A DNA stretch of 64,000 nucleotides from CAWAYR01 sp050250875 (GCA_050250875.1 JBFWNV010000005.1:124001-188000), one strand, 5' to 3'. Positions 42,896 to 51,685 are shown, numbered from the stretch's first letter. A program made the numbers and translations. The notes: generated by a model from the sequence alone, not told the origin.

Positions 42896-44395
42896 ATGCG
42901 AGCCATGACGGGCCGAGGCATTGCCGTGGCGGTGATCGCGGCCGTCGCGGCCGCGGCGCCGGTCGCGCTGGCCCAGCCGCCGGTGCCTCCCTCGTCGGCG
43001 GCCGCCGCGCCGCCGATCCCGCCGTGGCGCGTCTCGGCCGTCAACACGCTGCGGGTGGAGTCATGGCGCTTCTTCGATCCGCCGGCTGGCGGCGGCGACC
43101 CCGACTACGCCTTTCTCGCCGATCGGCTGCGACTCGACGTGCGCCGGCACTGGGCCCGCGCCGACGTCACGCTGGGCGTGCAGTACGTCGGGATGGCGGG
43201 GCTGCCGGAGCGATCGGTCGGGCCGGGCGCGCTCGGCACCGGCGCGCTGTACTTCGATCAGGGCGGACGGCGCGCCAATGCCAGCCAGATCTACCTGCGG
43301 TTCGCCAACGTCCGTCTGCCCGCCGTCGTCCGCGGCGTGGACGTGACGCTCGGCCGCATGGGCTACACCTCGGGGGCCGAGGCGCCGAGCGGGGTCGCCA
43401 AGATCGAGACCGTCAAGCGCCAGCGGCTCGATGCGCGGCTGGTCGGCGAGTTCGAGTGGTCGATCTACCAGCGCGTGTTCGACGGCGTGCGCGTCGACGT
43501 CACCCGGCCCGGATGGCGCGGCACCGGCGTGGCCTTCATGCCCACGCAGGGCGGTTTCGCCCGCGCCGCCGGCACCACCCTGCGCGACGTCCTGGTCGGC
43601 GGGGTCACGGTGAGTTCGCGGCCGGCGGCCGGCGCGGGGCCGCGGACCCAGCTGCAGGGGTTCGGGTGGCAGTATCGCGACCGCCGCGCCGTCACTCAGC
43701 GTCCGGACAACTCCGGCCGCGCCTCGCCCGGCGGTGTGGACGTCGACGTGACGACCGCCGGCGCCGTGGTGCTCGGCGCCTATCCGGCCGGTCGCGGCGA
43801 GGCCGACCTCTTCGCCTGGGGCGCCGCGCAGACCGGCGGCTGGTATGGCGACGATCACCGGGCTCTCGCCGCCGCGCTCGAGGGCGGCTACCAGTGGACG
43901 CAGGTGCCGTGGCGTCCCTGGCTGCGGGCCGGTCTCTACCACGCCAGTGGCGACGGCGATCCCGCCGACGACACCCACGGCACGTTCTTCCCGATGCTGC
44001 CGACGGTGCGGCGCTTCGCGCAGACCACCGCCTACGGCATCATGAACCTGCGCGATCTGTTCGTGCAGCTGCAGGCGCGGCCACGGCCGCCGCTCGGCCT
44101 GCGGCTGGATCTGCGCCGGCTCGATCTGGCCGAGGCTGCCGACCTGTGGTACGCCGGCAGCGGCGCCACCCTGTCGCGCGGCGCGGTCTTCGGCTACATC
44201 GCGCGGCGGTCGAACGGCAGCACGCGGCTCGGCACGGCGGTCGAGGCGTCGGCCGACTTCGCCGTCACCCCGCGCGTGTCGCTGAACGCCTTCGCCGGCC
44301 GCGTCGCCGGCGGTCCCGTGGTCACCGGTACCTTCGCCGGCGGGACGCTCTGGTTCACCTACGTCGAGAGCGTCGTCACGCTGGGCCCGCGCTGA
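42896..44395 (+). CDS. Outer-membrane porin (alginate-export-like)
   Basis: A 499-residue exported beta-barrel protein. After the signal peptide (ending ALAQP) it shows alternating hydrophobic strands, e.g. RLRLDVRRHWARADVTLGVQYVG, QIYLRFANV, DVTLGRMGYTSGAEA and a final FTYVESVVTLGPR. This layout fits the alginate_exp porin family. It probably lets anions such as nitrate or nitrite, or electron-transfer partners, cross the outer membrane; this is a guess from context. An imperfect Crp-type site is upstream, and it follows napB-like in the same direction. Confidence 0.7.
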   Translation: MRAMTGRGIAVAVIAAVAAAAPVALAQPPVPPSSAAAAPPIPPWRVSAVNTLRVESWRFFDPPAGGGDPDYAFLADRLRLDVRRHWARADVTLGVQYVGMAGLPERSVGPGALGTGALYFDQGGRRANASQIYLRFANVRLPAVVRGVDVTLGRMGYTSGAEAPSGVAKIETVKRQRLDARLVGEFEWSIYQRVFDGVRVDVTRPGWRGTGVAFMPTQGGFARAAGTTLRDVLVGGVTVSSRPAAGAGPRTQLQGFGWQYRDRRAVTQRPDNSGRASPGGVDVDVTTAGAVVLGAYPAGRGEADLFAWGAAQTGGWYGDDHRALAAALEGGYQWTQVPWRPWLRAGLYHASGDGDPADDTHGTFFPMLPTVRRFAQTTAYGIMNLRDLFVQLQARPRPPLGLRLDLRRLDLAEAADLWYAGSGATLSRGAVFGYIARRSNGSTRLGTAVEASADFAVTPRVSLNAFAGRVAGGPVVTGTFAGGTLWFTYVESVVTLGPR

Positions 44396-44412
44396 GCGGC
44401 TCCGCCCCCCGC

Positions 44413-44430
44413 GTATGACGGCTGTCATAC
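44413..44430. promoter_or_regulatory. Crp/Fnr-type operator, perfect palindrome
   Basis: GTATGAC-GGCT-GTCATAC: two perfect 7-base arms around a 4-base centre. It lies 55 bases before the ATG of the cytochrome c gene, a usual distance for activation. The same TATGAC-N4-GTCATA core recurs at 47662-47677 and in partial form at 42854 and 47648, and a Crp-family gene is nearby at 46309-47010. Confidence 0.7.
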
Positions 44431-44485
44431 TGCCGGGCCGCCACCGGCGGGAGACTTCGCCCCGACCTTCTCAAAGGAGGGCGAC

Positions 44486-44893
44486 ATGACTCGACCGGTG
44501 TTCGTCGCAGTCGCAGTCGTTGGTCTGGCCGCCGGCACCGCCCAGGCGCAGCGCATCGACACGGTGCCGATCAAGCGGACCCCCGCCTCCGACGGCGCCG
44601 CCATGTATCAGAGCTACTGCGTGGCGTGCCACGGGCTCGACGCGACCGGGAACGGTCCGGCGGCCAAGGCCCTCACCAAAGCGCCGGCGGATCTCACGCG
44701 TATCAGCGCGCGTAACAACGGCCAGTTTCCCGAGGTGCGCGTGAAGCGCTACATCGAGGGCGCCGACGAGATTGCCGCCCACGGCACGCGCGACATGCCG
44801 GTGTGGAGCACGCTGTTCCGCTCGCTCGAGCCCGACCTGGTGCCGCTGCGCGTCCAGGCGCTGTCCGACTTCCTGAAGTCGGTGCAGAAGTAG
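44486..44893 (+). CDS. Monoheme cytochrome c
   Basis: A 135-residue exported cytochrome with signal peptide MTRPVFVAVAVVGLAAGTAQA and one CVACH heme site near residue 50; the distal Met is likely in TRDMPVWS. It is a class I cytochrome suited to shuttle electrons between the R/b modules, the multiheme cytochromes, the ba3 oxidase and the periplasmic reductases. AAAGGAGG at 44473-44480 is a near-perfect ribosome-binding site, and the palindrome at 44413 suggests specific control. Confidence 0.88.
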   Translation: MTRPVFVAVAVVGLAAGTAQAQRIDTVPIKRTPASDGAAMYQSYCVACHGLDATGNGPAAKALTKAPADLTRISARNNGQFPEVRVKRYIEGADEIAAHGTRDMPVWSTLFRSLEPDLVPLRVQALSDFLKSVQK

Positions 44894-44943
44894 GGCCCCG
44901 GCTCGCCGGCCGGCCGGCGAGCGGTGGTACGGTGGGTGGTGTG

Positions 44944-46305
44944 ATGACACGGCGGGCGTGGCTCGCGCTGACCGCGGCGTGGGGGGCGTCGCGGGCGATG
45001 CCGTTGGCCCAGCATGGCGGGGCGCGCGCCCGCCATGCGCCGCAGGCGCCCGAGGCGCTGGCCGGACCCGCCGATGTCACGCTGCGCATCGGCGAGCTCC
45101 GCCACGAGATCGCGCCCCGCCGGGTGGTGCGGACGCTGGCCTACAACGGGGCGGTGCCCGGACCGCTGCTGCGCGTGCCGCGCGGGCGCCCGCTCGTCGT
45201 GGACGTCTTCAACGACACGACGCGTCAGGACATCGTGCACTGGCACGGCCTCCACATCCCTCCGGAGGTGGACGGGGTCTACGAGCAGGGCACGCCGGGC
45301 GTGCCGCCCAGGGGCCGGTGGCGCTACCGCTTCACGCCGGAGCCGGCGGGCACGCGCTGGTACCACAGCCACGAGCCGGCGGGCAACGACCTGGCGAAGG
45401 GCACCTACACCGGGCAGTTCGGCGTGCTCCTGGTCGAGGACGGCCGCGACCCCGGCGGCTACGACCACGACGTGCCGCTCGTCCTGCACGAATGGGAGCC
45501 GTCGTTCCGCCGCCAGGGCCCGCGCGACGTCGAGTTCAAGGCCTGCTCGATCAACGGGCGGATGCTCGGCGCCGCCGATCCCATTCGCGTCGCCGCCGGG
45601 CAGCGGGTGCTCTTCCGCATCGTCAACGCCAGCGCCACGCTGACGCACTCGCTGGCGCTGGCCGGGCACCGGTTCCGCGTCGTCGCCCTGGACGGCAATC
45701 CCGTGCCCACCCCGGTGGCGGTGCCGATCGTGGACGTCGCGCCGGGCGAACGGGTGGACGCGGTGGTCGAGATGGATCGGCCCGGCGTGTGGACCCTCGG
45801 CGGCGTGCGCGCCGCCGACCGCGAGCGCGGACTCGGCGTCGTCATCGAGTACGCCGGCGCCTCGGGATCGCCGCAGTGGCTCGCGCCGGTGCCGCGGCCC
45901 TGGGACTACACCCTGTTCGGCGCCCGCACGCCGCCCGCCGCCGAGCCCGATGGCCGTCTCACGCTGGCGTTTCGTGCCACCGGCGACGGCCACCACTGGA
46001 CGATCAACGGCAAGCAGTACCCGAAGACCGACGACATCGTCGTCACCGCCGGCCGCCGCTATCGCTGGACCCTCGACAACCAGAGCGCCGACCCGCACCC
46101 GGTGCACCTGCACCGCCACACCTTCGAGCTGGCGCGGGTCGACGGCCGGCCGACGTCAGGCATCCTGAAGGACGTGGTGGTCGTGCCGCCGTGGAAGCAG
46201 GCCGAGATCGACGTCGTCGCCGATCAGCCCGGCCTGGCGCTCTTCCACTGCCACCAGCAGTTCCACATGGACAACGGCTTCATGGCGATGCTGCGCTACG
46301 TCTGA
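44944..46305 (+). CDS. Exported multicopper oxidase
   Basis: A 453-residue protein with a twin-arginine-like leader (MTRRAWLALTAAWG). Copper ligands are all present: HWHG, WYHSHE, HPVHLHRH and FHCHQQFH. The type 1 site ends with Met in NGFMAML, so trinuclear and T1 centres are intact and O2 is the expected acceptor. It is a three-domain-type oxidase rather than a two-domain copper nitrite reductase. ATG 44944 is preferred to GTG 44941. It follows the cytochrome c gene by 50 bases; a cuprous-ion, nitric oxide or other reductant role inside the island is conjecture. Confidence 0.8.
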   Translation: MTRRAWLALTAAWGASRAMPLAQHGGARARHAPQAPEALAGPADVTLRIGELRHEIAPRRVVRTLAYNGAVPGPLLRVPRGRPLVVDVFNDTTRQDIVHWHGLHIPPEVDGVYEQGTPGVPPRGRWRYRFTPEPAGTRWYHSHEPAGNDLAKGTYTGQFGVLLVEDGRDPGGYDHDVPLVLHEWEPSFRRQGPRDVEFKACSINGRMLGAADPIRVAAGQRVLFRIVNASATLTHSLALAGHRFRVVALDGNPVPTPVAVPIVDVAPGERVDAVVEMDRPGVWTLGGVRAADRERGLGVVIEYAGASGSPQWLAPVPRPWDYTLFGARTPPAAEPDGRLTLAFRATGDGHHWTINGKQYPKTDDIVVTAGRRYRWTLDNQSADPHPVHLHRHTFELARVDGRPTSGILKDVVVVPPWKQAEIDVVADQPGLALFHCHQQFHMDNGFMAMLRYV

Positions 46306-46308
46306 GCC

Positions 46309-47010
46309 TCACGACGCGGCGACGTCCTCGAGCGTGGCGTGGTCGAGCAGCACGAAGCCGTCCTTCTCGGTGTGCAGCACGTCCTCCTTCTGCCACCGGC
46401 TCATGATCCGGATCGCCGTCTCGATCGTCGTGCCGGTGAGGTCGGCCAGCTCCTGGCGCGACAGCGGCATCGGCACGAAGACGCCGCCGCGATCGGCGCG
46501 GCCGATCTGGTGGGCCAGCTTCAGGAAGAGCCGGGCGAAGCGGGCCTCGACCCGCGCCCCGGTCAGCTCGGCGAGGCGCCGTGTCAGTTCGGCCAGGCGC
46601 AGCGTCAGACCCGAGAGCAGGCCGCGGACCAGGGCCGGATGGCGTTCCAGCAACTGGAAGAACTCGCGCTGTTCGATGCGGACGCACGTCGTGTCGTCGA
46701 GCGCCAGTGCCGAGGCCGGGAAGGTGGCGTTCTCGTAGACGGCCACGGCGCCCAGCGGGTCGCCGCCGCCGAAGATCTCGAGGATCAGCTCCTTGCCGGC
46801 CGGCGTCGACTTGAACACCTTCACCCGGCCTTCGACGATGGCCAGGAACGCGTCGGCCGCGTCACCCTCGGCGAAGATCGACGTGCCGCGCGCATAGTGC
46901 ACCAGGCGCGACGAGGCGGCGATGCGCATCCGGTCGTCGGCGCTGAGACGGCGAAAGAGCGGCATCCGCCGGAGCACGTCGTCGCCAGGCGCGGTCACGG
47001 CGCGCATCAT
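46309..47010 (-). CDS. Crp/Fnr-family transcription regulator
   Basis: A 233-residue regulator with a cyclic-nucleotide-binding-like beta roll (YARGTSIFAEGDAADAFLAIVEGRVKVF, GGGDPLGAVAVYE), a dimer helix and a winged HTH: LSRQELADLTGTTIETAIRIMSRW. The recognition helix keeps the Glu and Arg of the Fnr ETxSR pattern with Ile in place of Ser. There is no N-terminal Cys cluster as in Fnr, so it is not an iron-sulfur oxygen sensor; heme- or NO-sensing Dnr/NnrR-type or nucleotide binding are options. It lies between the two halves of the island and is the prime candidate to bind TATGAC-N4-GTCATA. Confidence 0.85.
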   Translation of the reverse strand: MMRAVTAPGDDVLRRMPLFRRLSADDRMRIAASSRLVHYARGTSIFAEGDAADAFLAIVEGRVKVFKSTPAGKELILEIFGGGDPLGAVAVYENATFPASALALDDTTCVRIEQREFFQLLERHPALVRGLLSGLTLRLAELTRRLAELTGARVEARFARLFLKLAHQIGRADRGGVFVPMPLSRQELADLTGTTIETAIRIMSRWQKEDVLHTEKDGFVLLDHATLEDVAAS

Positions 47011-47058
47011 ACCGGAACCGCCGTCGGCGATCCGCCGCGCGCGGCCCGTGTCGGGCCG

Positions 47059-47592
47059 CTACACGCGGCGATCCAGCTCGAGCGCCCGCGGGAACAACAC
47101 GTCGACCTCCAGCCGGGCATGCGCCCGCAGCGTCCGGCCGAGCGCCGCCAGATCCTCGATCACCGGGCGCCAGGCGTCGGTGGCGGCGTCGGGATGCCGG
47201 GCGGCCAGCGCCTGCAGATCGTCGAGCGCCGCGGCGACGCGGGCGTGCTCGGTCTCGAGGAGGCGGATCGGGTGCAGCACGGTCGGAAAGGCCAGCGGCG
47301 GTCGCGGCCGGCCGCCGCGCTCGGCGTCGGCCAGCGCACTCAGCGCCGGAAAGAGGATGTTCTCCTCCTTGGCCAGGTGGGCGAGCAGCAGGTCGGCGGC
47401 GGCCGTGAACGCCTGGCGCACGGCATCGGTCTCGACCCCGGGCGAGCGCTCGGCGATCGTCGCCAGCCGGGCCCGGATCCGCGGCACCGCGGCGTGTACC
47501 GCCGCGTGCGGGCCGGCGACCAGGCGGTCGCACAGCAGGTCGAGCGGCAGTGCCGCCCATTCGCCGTCGGGGGCGCGCTCGTGCTTGGTCAT
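47059..47592 (-). CDS. Hemerythrin-domain protein, RIC/YtfE-like
   Basis: A 177-residue four-helix di-iron protein. Metal ligand blocks are HAAVHAAVP, LLAHLAKEENILFPAL, LLETEHARV and LRAHARLEVDVLFPRAL, the order found in the C-terminal part of RIC (YtfE/ScdA/DnrN) proteins that repair iron-sulfur clusters after NO or oxidative damage. The N-terminal ScdA domain with its Cys pair is missing, so the protein is shorter than the usual 220 residues. I start at ATG 47592, preceded by GGAAGGCGAC; a longer reading to 47622 is possible. Its promoter region holds the paired operators at 47648-47677. Confidence 0.78.
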   Translation of the reverse strand: MTKHERAPDGEWAALPLDLLCDRLVAGPHAAVHAAVPRIRARLATIAERSPGVETDAVRQAFTAAADLLLAHLAKEENILFPALSALADAERGGRPRPPLAFPTVLHPIRLLETEHARVAAALDDLQALAARHPDAATDAWRPVIEDLAALGRTLRAHARLEVDVLFPRALELDRRV

Positions 47593-47647
47593 GTCGCCTT
47601 CCGCGATCGCCGACGCCGCCACTATCGACGGGTGATGCTGCGGCCGC

Positions 47648-47677
47648 CATGACCGCCGTCATATGACGCCGGTCATA
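47648..47677. promoter_or_regulatory. Two overlapping Crp/Fnr-type operators in divergent promoter
   Basis: CATGAC-CGCC-GTCATA at 47648-47663 and TATGAC-GCCG-GTCATA at 47662-47677 share two bases. They sit between the divergent hemerythrin gene (start 47592) and the flavoprotein operon (start 47728), 56 and 50 bases from the respective starts. The second copy is perfectly symmetric. This is a likely shared control point for the RIC-like gene and the whole 47.7-60.4 kb operon. Confidence 0.72.
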
Positions 47678-47727
47678 GCCTCAGACCCGCGCCGGCGCGA
47701 ACATCGCCGCCGAGAGGGGGAAGGGTC

Positions 47728-49662
47728 GTGGCGGTAACGACGGCCGAACTGATGCGACTGCAGGTCGAGGTGCCCGGCGAGGGGTACCACGCCGGCCTGA
47801 TCGCCTGCCAGCGCGCCTGTCCCGTCCACACGGACGCGCGCGGCTATGTCCGCGCCATCGCCGAGGGGCGCTTCGAGGACGCCTATCTCATCGCCCGCGG
47901 GCCGAACCCCTTCGCGTCGATCTGCGGCCGCATCTGCGGGGCGCCGTGTGAGGCGGCGTGCCGGCGCGGCCGGGTGCCGCGCGTCGACGACGACGGCCGC
48001 TTCGTCGGCGTCGATCGGCCGGTGGCGATTCGCGCCCTCAAGCAGTTCGCGTGCGCGCTGGCCGGGCCGGAAGCGCGGCCCACCGACGCGGTGCTGGCGG
48101 CCGCGCAGGCCTATACGCCGCGCATCGCCGCCGATGCCGACGAGATGGCCGCTCTGCTGAGGGCGCGCCTCGACGGCAGCGTCCCGCTCGCCGCTGGCCA
48201 GCGCGTCGCGATCGTCGGCGCGGGACCGGCCGGCCTGTCGGCCGCGCACGACCTGGCGCTGCTCGGCTTCTCGCCGGTCGTCTTCGAAAGCGAGCCGGTG
48301 GCGGCCGGCATGCTGGCCGTGGGCGTGCCCGCCTACCGGCTGCCGCGCGCGCTGATCGAGCAGGAGGTCGCGGTCATCCGCGCGCTGGGCGTCGACATCC
48401 GCTGCAACGTCACGGTGGGCCGCGACGTGTCGCTGGCCGATCTGCGCCGCGACTTCGCCGCCGTCGTCGTCGCCGTCGGCGCCAAGTCGTCGCGGGCGGT
48501 GGGCATCCCCGGCGAACAGGGCCCCGGCGTGCTCGGCGGTGTCGATCTGCTGCGCGCCGCGGCGCTCGGCGTGCCGCTCGACCTCGGCCGCGACGTCGTG
48601 GTCATCGGCGGCGGCAACGTGGCCTACGACGTGGCGCGGACGGTCGTCCGGCAGATCGCCTGGGACGCCGCGCGCACCGCCGCGCGCCTGCCCGGCACCT
48701 CGCGGGTGCGGCTGGTGTCGCTCGAGGACCTCGAGCAGATGCCCGCCGACACGATCGAGATCGTCGAGGGCGACGAGGAGGGCGTCGAGCGCCTCAACGG
48801 CTGGGGGCCGACGGCGATCGCCCGCGACGGCGCCGGCCGCGTGACCGGCGTCGAGGTTCGCCGCTGCCTGCGCGTCTACGACGAGGCCCGCCGCTTCGCG
48901 CCCCGGTTCGACGACGCCGATCGCCTGACGCTCGAGTGCGACACGGTGCTGCTGGCCGTGGGGCAGGCGCCGGCGACGGGCTTCTTCGCCGACGGCGGCG
49001 GCGACGTCGAGATGGCCAGGCCGGGCTGGCCGCGCACCGATCCGGCCACGCTCGCCACCACCGCGCCCGGGGTGTTCGTGGCCGGTGACCTCGCCCACGG
49101 CACGCGGCTGCTCATCGACGCGGTGGCCTCGGGCAAGGCGGCGGCGCGGTCGGTCTACACCTACGTCACCGGCCGCGCCCTCCACGCCTCGGCCGTCATG
49201 CTGCACCTGCCGCAGCCGGGCTACCGCCGCGAGCGCGGCTACGAGTCGATCCGGCGGCAGGCGGTGCCGACCCGCGAACCGGCCGAACGGCTGGCCCACC
49301 CCGAGGTGCCGGTCGAACTCGGCTTCGATCGCGAGCAGGCGATGCGCGAAGCGCAGCGGTGCCTCGACTGCGGCGTCACGCCGGTCTTCGACGGCAGCCG
49401 CTGCGTGCTGTGCGGCGGTTGCGTCGACGTGTGTCCCACCGCCTGCCTGAAGCTGGTCGCCCTCGACGCCGTGGCGCCCAGCCCCGACTGCGAGCAGGTG
49501 ATCGCCCGGACGCTCGGCGACGACGCCGACCGCCGCGGCCACACCGCCATTCTCAAGGACGAAGACCGCTGCATCCGTTGCGCGCTGTGCGTCATGCGCT
49601 GTCCCACCGACGCCATCGTCATGGATCGCGTGTCGTTCATCACCAGCTGGAGGGCCTCATGA
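47728..49662 (+). CDS. GltD-like FAD/NAD(P) oxidoreductase with ferredoxin domains
   Basis: A 644-residue soluble protein. The N-terminus has the GltD/DPYD-type Fe-S helical domain (CQRACPVHTD, CGRICGAPCEAAC). FAD binding follows at VAIVGAGPAGLSAAHDLA near residue 160, and NAD(P) binding at VVIGGGNVAYDVA. The C-terminus carries two [4Fe-4S] ferredoxin motifs, CVLCGGCVDVCP and CIRCALCVMRCP. It should exchange electrons between NAD(P)H or ferredoxin and a membrane partner, here the second Rieske/b pair, whose gene overlaps its stop. Comparable flavoproteins accompany Rieske/cytochrome b complexes of anammox bacteria, from memory of the literature. GTG 47728 is the start. Confidence 0.85.
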   Translation: MAVTTAELMRLQVEVPGEGYHAGLIACQRACPVHTDARGYVRAIAEGRFEDAYLIARGPNPFASICGRICGAPCEAACRRGRVPRVDDDGRFVGVDRPVAIRALKQFACALAGPEARPTDAVLAAAQAYTPRIAADADEMAALLRARLDGSVPLAAGQRVAIVGAGPAGLSAAHDLALLGFSPVVFESEPVAAGMLAVGVPAYRLPRALIEQEVAVIRALGVDIRCNVTVGRDVSLADLRRDFAAVVVAVGAKSSRAVGIPGEQGPGVLGGVDLLRAAALGVPLDLGRDVVVIGGGNVAYDVARTVVRQIAWDAARTAARLPGTSRVRLVSLEDLEQMPADTIEIVEGDEEGVERLNGWGPTAIARDGAGRVTGVEVRRCLRVYDEARRFAPRFDDADRLTLECDTVLLAVGQAPATGFFADGGGDVEMARPGWPRTDPATLATTAPGVFVAGDLAHGTRLLIDAVASGKAAARSVYTYVTGRALHASAVMLHLPQPGYRRERGYESIRRQAVPTREPAERLAHPEVPVELGFDREQAMREAQRCLDCGVTPVFDGSRCVLCGGCVDVCPTACLKLVALDAVAPSPDCEQVIARTLGDDADRRGHTAILKDEDRCIRCALCVMRCPTDAIVMDRVSFITSWRAS

Positions 49663-50144
49663 CCGTCACGCCCGGTCCCACCCAGTCGCGCCTCGACCCC
49701 GAGGCCGTGCCGCGCCGCGACGTACTCGGGCTGCTGTCGCTGTGGTCGATGGCATCGGCGCTGGTCTTCGCCACTCTCGGCATGCTGCGGCTGCCGCGCG
49801 CCGCGGTGCTGCCGTCGCCGTCGAAGACGTTCCGGGTCGTGCTGCCGGAGACCCTGCTGCCGGGCGACGCGTTCGTCCCGCCCGGGCGGTCGGTGGCGCT
49901 GTTCCGCGACGGCGAGGGCGTTCACGCCATCTCGATCGTCTGCACCCACCTGGGCTGCATCGTGAAGCCGACGGCGGCCGGCTTCGAGTGCCCGTGCCAC
50001 GGCTCGCGCTTCGCCAAGGACGGCACCGTCACCGGCGGCCCGGCCCCGACGCCGCTCGGCTGGCTGCAGGTCAGCGCCGCCGGCGGCGCCGTGATCGTCG
50101 ACGAGGCGACGACCGTGCCCGCGGGCACCAAGGTGGCGGTATGA
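49659..50144 (+). CDS. Rieske iron-sulfur protein (second R/b module)
   Basis: A 161-residue protein with one N-terminal helix (VLGLLSLWSMASALVFATLGML) and a Rieske domain with CTHLGC and CPCHGS boxes. It is a shorter paralogue of the protein at 36623-37261 and lacks its C-terminal CxxC tail. It works with the cytochrome b encoded next. The genes overlap on both sides (ATGA), so the flavoprotein, Rieske and cytochrome b are made as one unit. Confidence 0.9.
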   Translation: MTVTPGPTQSRLDPEAVPRRDVLGLLSLWSMASALVFATLGMLRLPRAAVLPSPSKTFRVVLPETLLPGDAFVPPGRSVALFRDGEGVHAISIVCTHLGCIVKPTAAGFECPCHGSRFAKDGTVTGGPAPTPLGWLQVSAAGGAVIVDEATTVPAGTKVAV

Positions 50145-51685
50145 GCGCCCCCCTCGACGCCGTGCAGGCCTTCCGCGACAACCTGCGGCAGGTGCCGGCG
50201 CGCCTCAAGGCATCGGCGTTCCGCACCGGCGCGCCGACGACCGATCGCACCCGCTCGACGTTCGTCTTCGGCAACGTCTTCCTGCACCTGCACTCGGTGC
50301 GCACCCACCGCTGGAGCCTGCGCTGGGCGACGACGGCCGGGCTCGGCATCGCCACGCTGGCGGCGTTCCTCATCACGCTGGTGACGGGGATCCTGCTGAT
50401 GTTCTATTACAAGCCGTACCCGTCGGTGGCCTACGACTCGATGAAGGACATCCACTTCGTCGTGCCGACCGGGCGCTTCATCCGCAACATCCACCGCTGG
50501 GCCGCCAACCTGATGGTGGTCGCGGTCATCCTGCACATGGCCCGGGTCTTCTACACCGCGTCGTACCGCGCCGGCCGCGAGTTCAACTGGCTGATCGGCA
50601 TGGCGCTGCTGGTCGTGACGCTGGCGCTGTCGTTCACCGGGTATCTGCTGCCGTGGGATCAGCTCGCCTACTGGGCGATCACCATCGGCGCCAACATCGC
50701 CCAGTCGCCGCGCGAGGTGACCGACGCCGTCGGCATCACCGCGTGGTTCGACCCCGGCGGCCTGCAGCGGCTCCTGCTGCTCGGCTCCGACACGGTCGGC
50801 GAAGAGGCGCTCATCCGCTTCTACCTGCTGCACGTGATGCTGCTGCCGCTGGCGGCGGCGATGCTGATGTCGGTGCACTTCTGGCGCGTCCGCAAGGACG
50901 GCGGCCTGGCCAAGCCGGCCGACGTCGATCGCCGCGTCGAGGTGGCCTCGTCCGACACCTACCCGGTGTTCACCGACGCGCCGCAGAAGACCTACCACCT
51001 GGCGGCGATCGTGCGCGGGCGCAGCGCCGCCGTCGGCCACGGCCCCGAGCACACCGTGCCGTCGATGCCGCACCTGTTCTACGGCGAGCTGGCGGTGCTG
51101 ATGCTGACGACCTTCATCTGCACGGCACTGGCGCTGGTCTCGGACGCGCCGCTCAAGGAACTGGCCAACCCGCTGGTCCCCGAGAACCCGGCCAAGGCCC
51201 CGTGGTATTTCCTGGGGCTCCAGGAACTGGTCGCCTTCTCGGCGTTCATGGGCGGCATCGGCATCCCGTCGATCGTGCTCGTCGGCCTCGGCCTGATTCC
51301 GTTCCTCGACCGCGAGGAGGCCGGCACGGGCGAGTGGTTCGGCGGCCCGGGCGGCTGGCCGCTGGTGCGCAACTCGATGGCGGTCGGGTTCGCCGCGGCG
51401 CTGCTCATCGAGTCGCTCATCATCCGCTTCGGCTGGCTGCGCGAGTGGTTCCCCGACATTCCGCAGCTGGTCATCACCGCGATCAACCCCGGGACGGTGT
51501 TGACCGCGATCTACGCCGCGTACTCGCTGGCGCTCGTGCGGCGCTTCAACTCGACACGGGCCGGGGCGCTGGGACTCTTCACCTGCTTCCTGTGCGGTTT
51601 CGTCGTGCTGACGGTCGTGGGCACGTACTTCCGCGGTCCGAACTGGCACTTCTACTGGTCGCCGGCCGACTGGCCGGCGCACTGA
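50141..51685 (+). CDS. Cytochrome b (second R/b module)
   Basis: A 514-residue membrane protein, longer than the paralogue at 37258. Heme ligands are in HRWAANLMVVAVILH and LLHVMLLPLAAAMLMSVHF. The Qo motif is KAPWYF, so PEWY is replaced by a PWY form as in many Rieske/b complexes that use low-potential menaquinone. The C-terminal third adds about three extra helices past the b6/subunit-IV-like part. It should oxidise quinol, or run in reverse, with the Rieske protein and the heptaheme cytochrome encoded after it. Confidence 0.88.
   Translation: MSAPLDAVQAFRDNLRQVPARLKASAFRTGAPTTDRTRSTFVFGNVFLHLHSVRTHRWSLRWATTAGLGIATLAAFLITLVTGILLMFYYKPYPSVAYDSMKDIHFVVPTGRFIRNIHRWAANLMVVAVILHMARVFYTASYRAGREFNWLIGMALLVVTLALSFTGYLLPWDQLAYWAITIGANIAQSPREVTDAVGITAWFDPGGLQRLLLLGSDTVGEEALIRFYLLHVMLLPLAAAMLMSVHFWRVRKDGGLAKPADVDRRVEVASSDTYPVFTDAPQKTYHLAAIVRGRSAAVGHGPEHTVPSMPHLFYGELAVLMLTTFICTALALVSDAPLKELANPLVPENPAKAPWYFLGLQELVAFSAFMGGIGIPSIVLVGLGLIPFLDREEAGTGEWFGGPGGWPLVRNSMAVGFAAALLIESLIIRFGWLREWFPDIPQLVITAINPGTVLTAIYAAYSLALVRRFNSTRAGALGLFTCFLCGFVVLTVVGTYFRGPNWHFYWSPADWPAH

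Noticed and set aside
44944..46305. Copper nitrite reductase (NirK) as an identity for the multicopper oxidase
   Set aside because: It has HCH and all trinuclear-type His pairs and about 450 residues; NirK is a two-domain enzyme of about 340-370 residues with a different ligand set.
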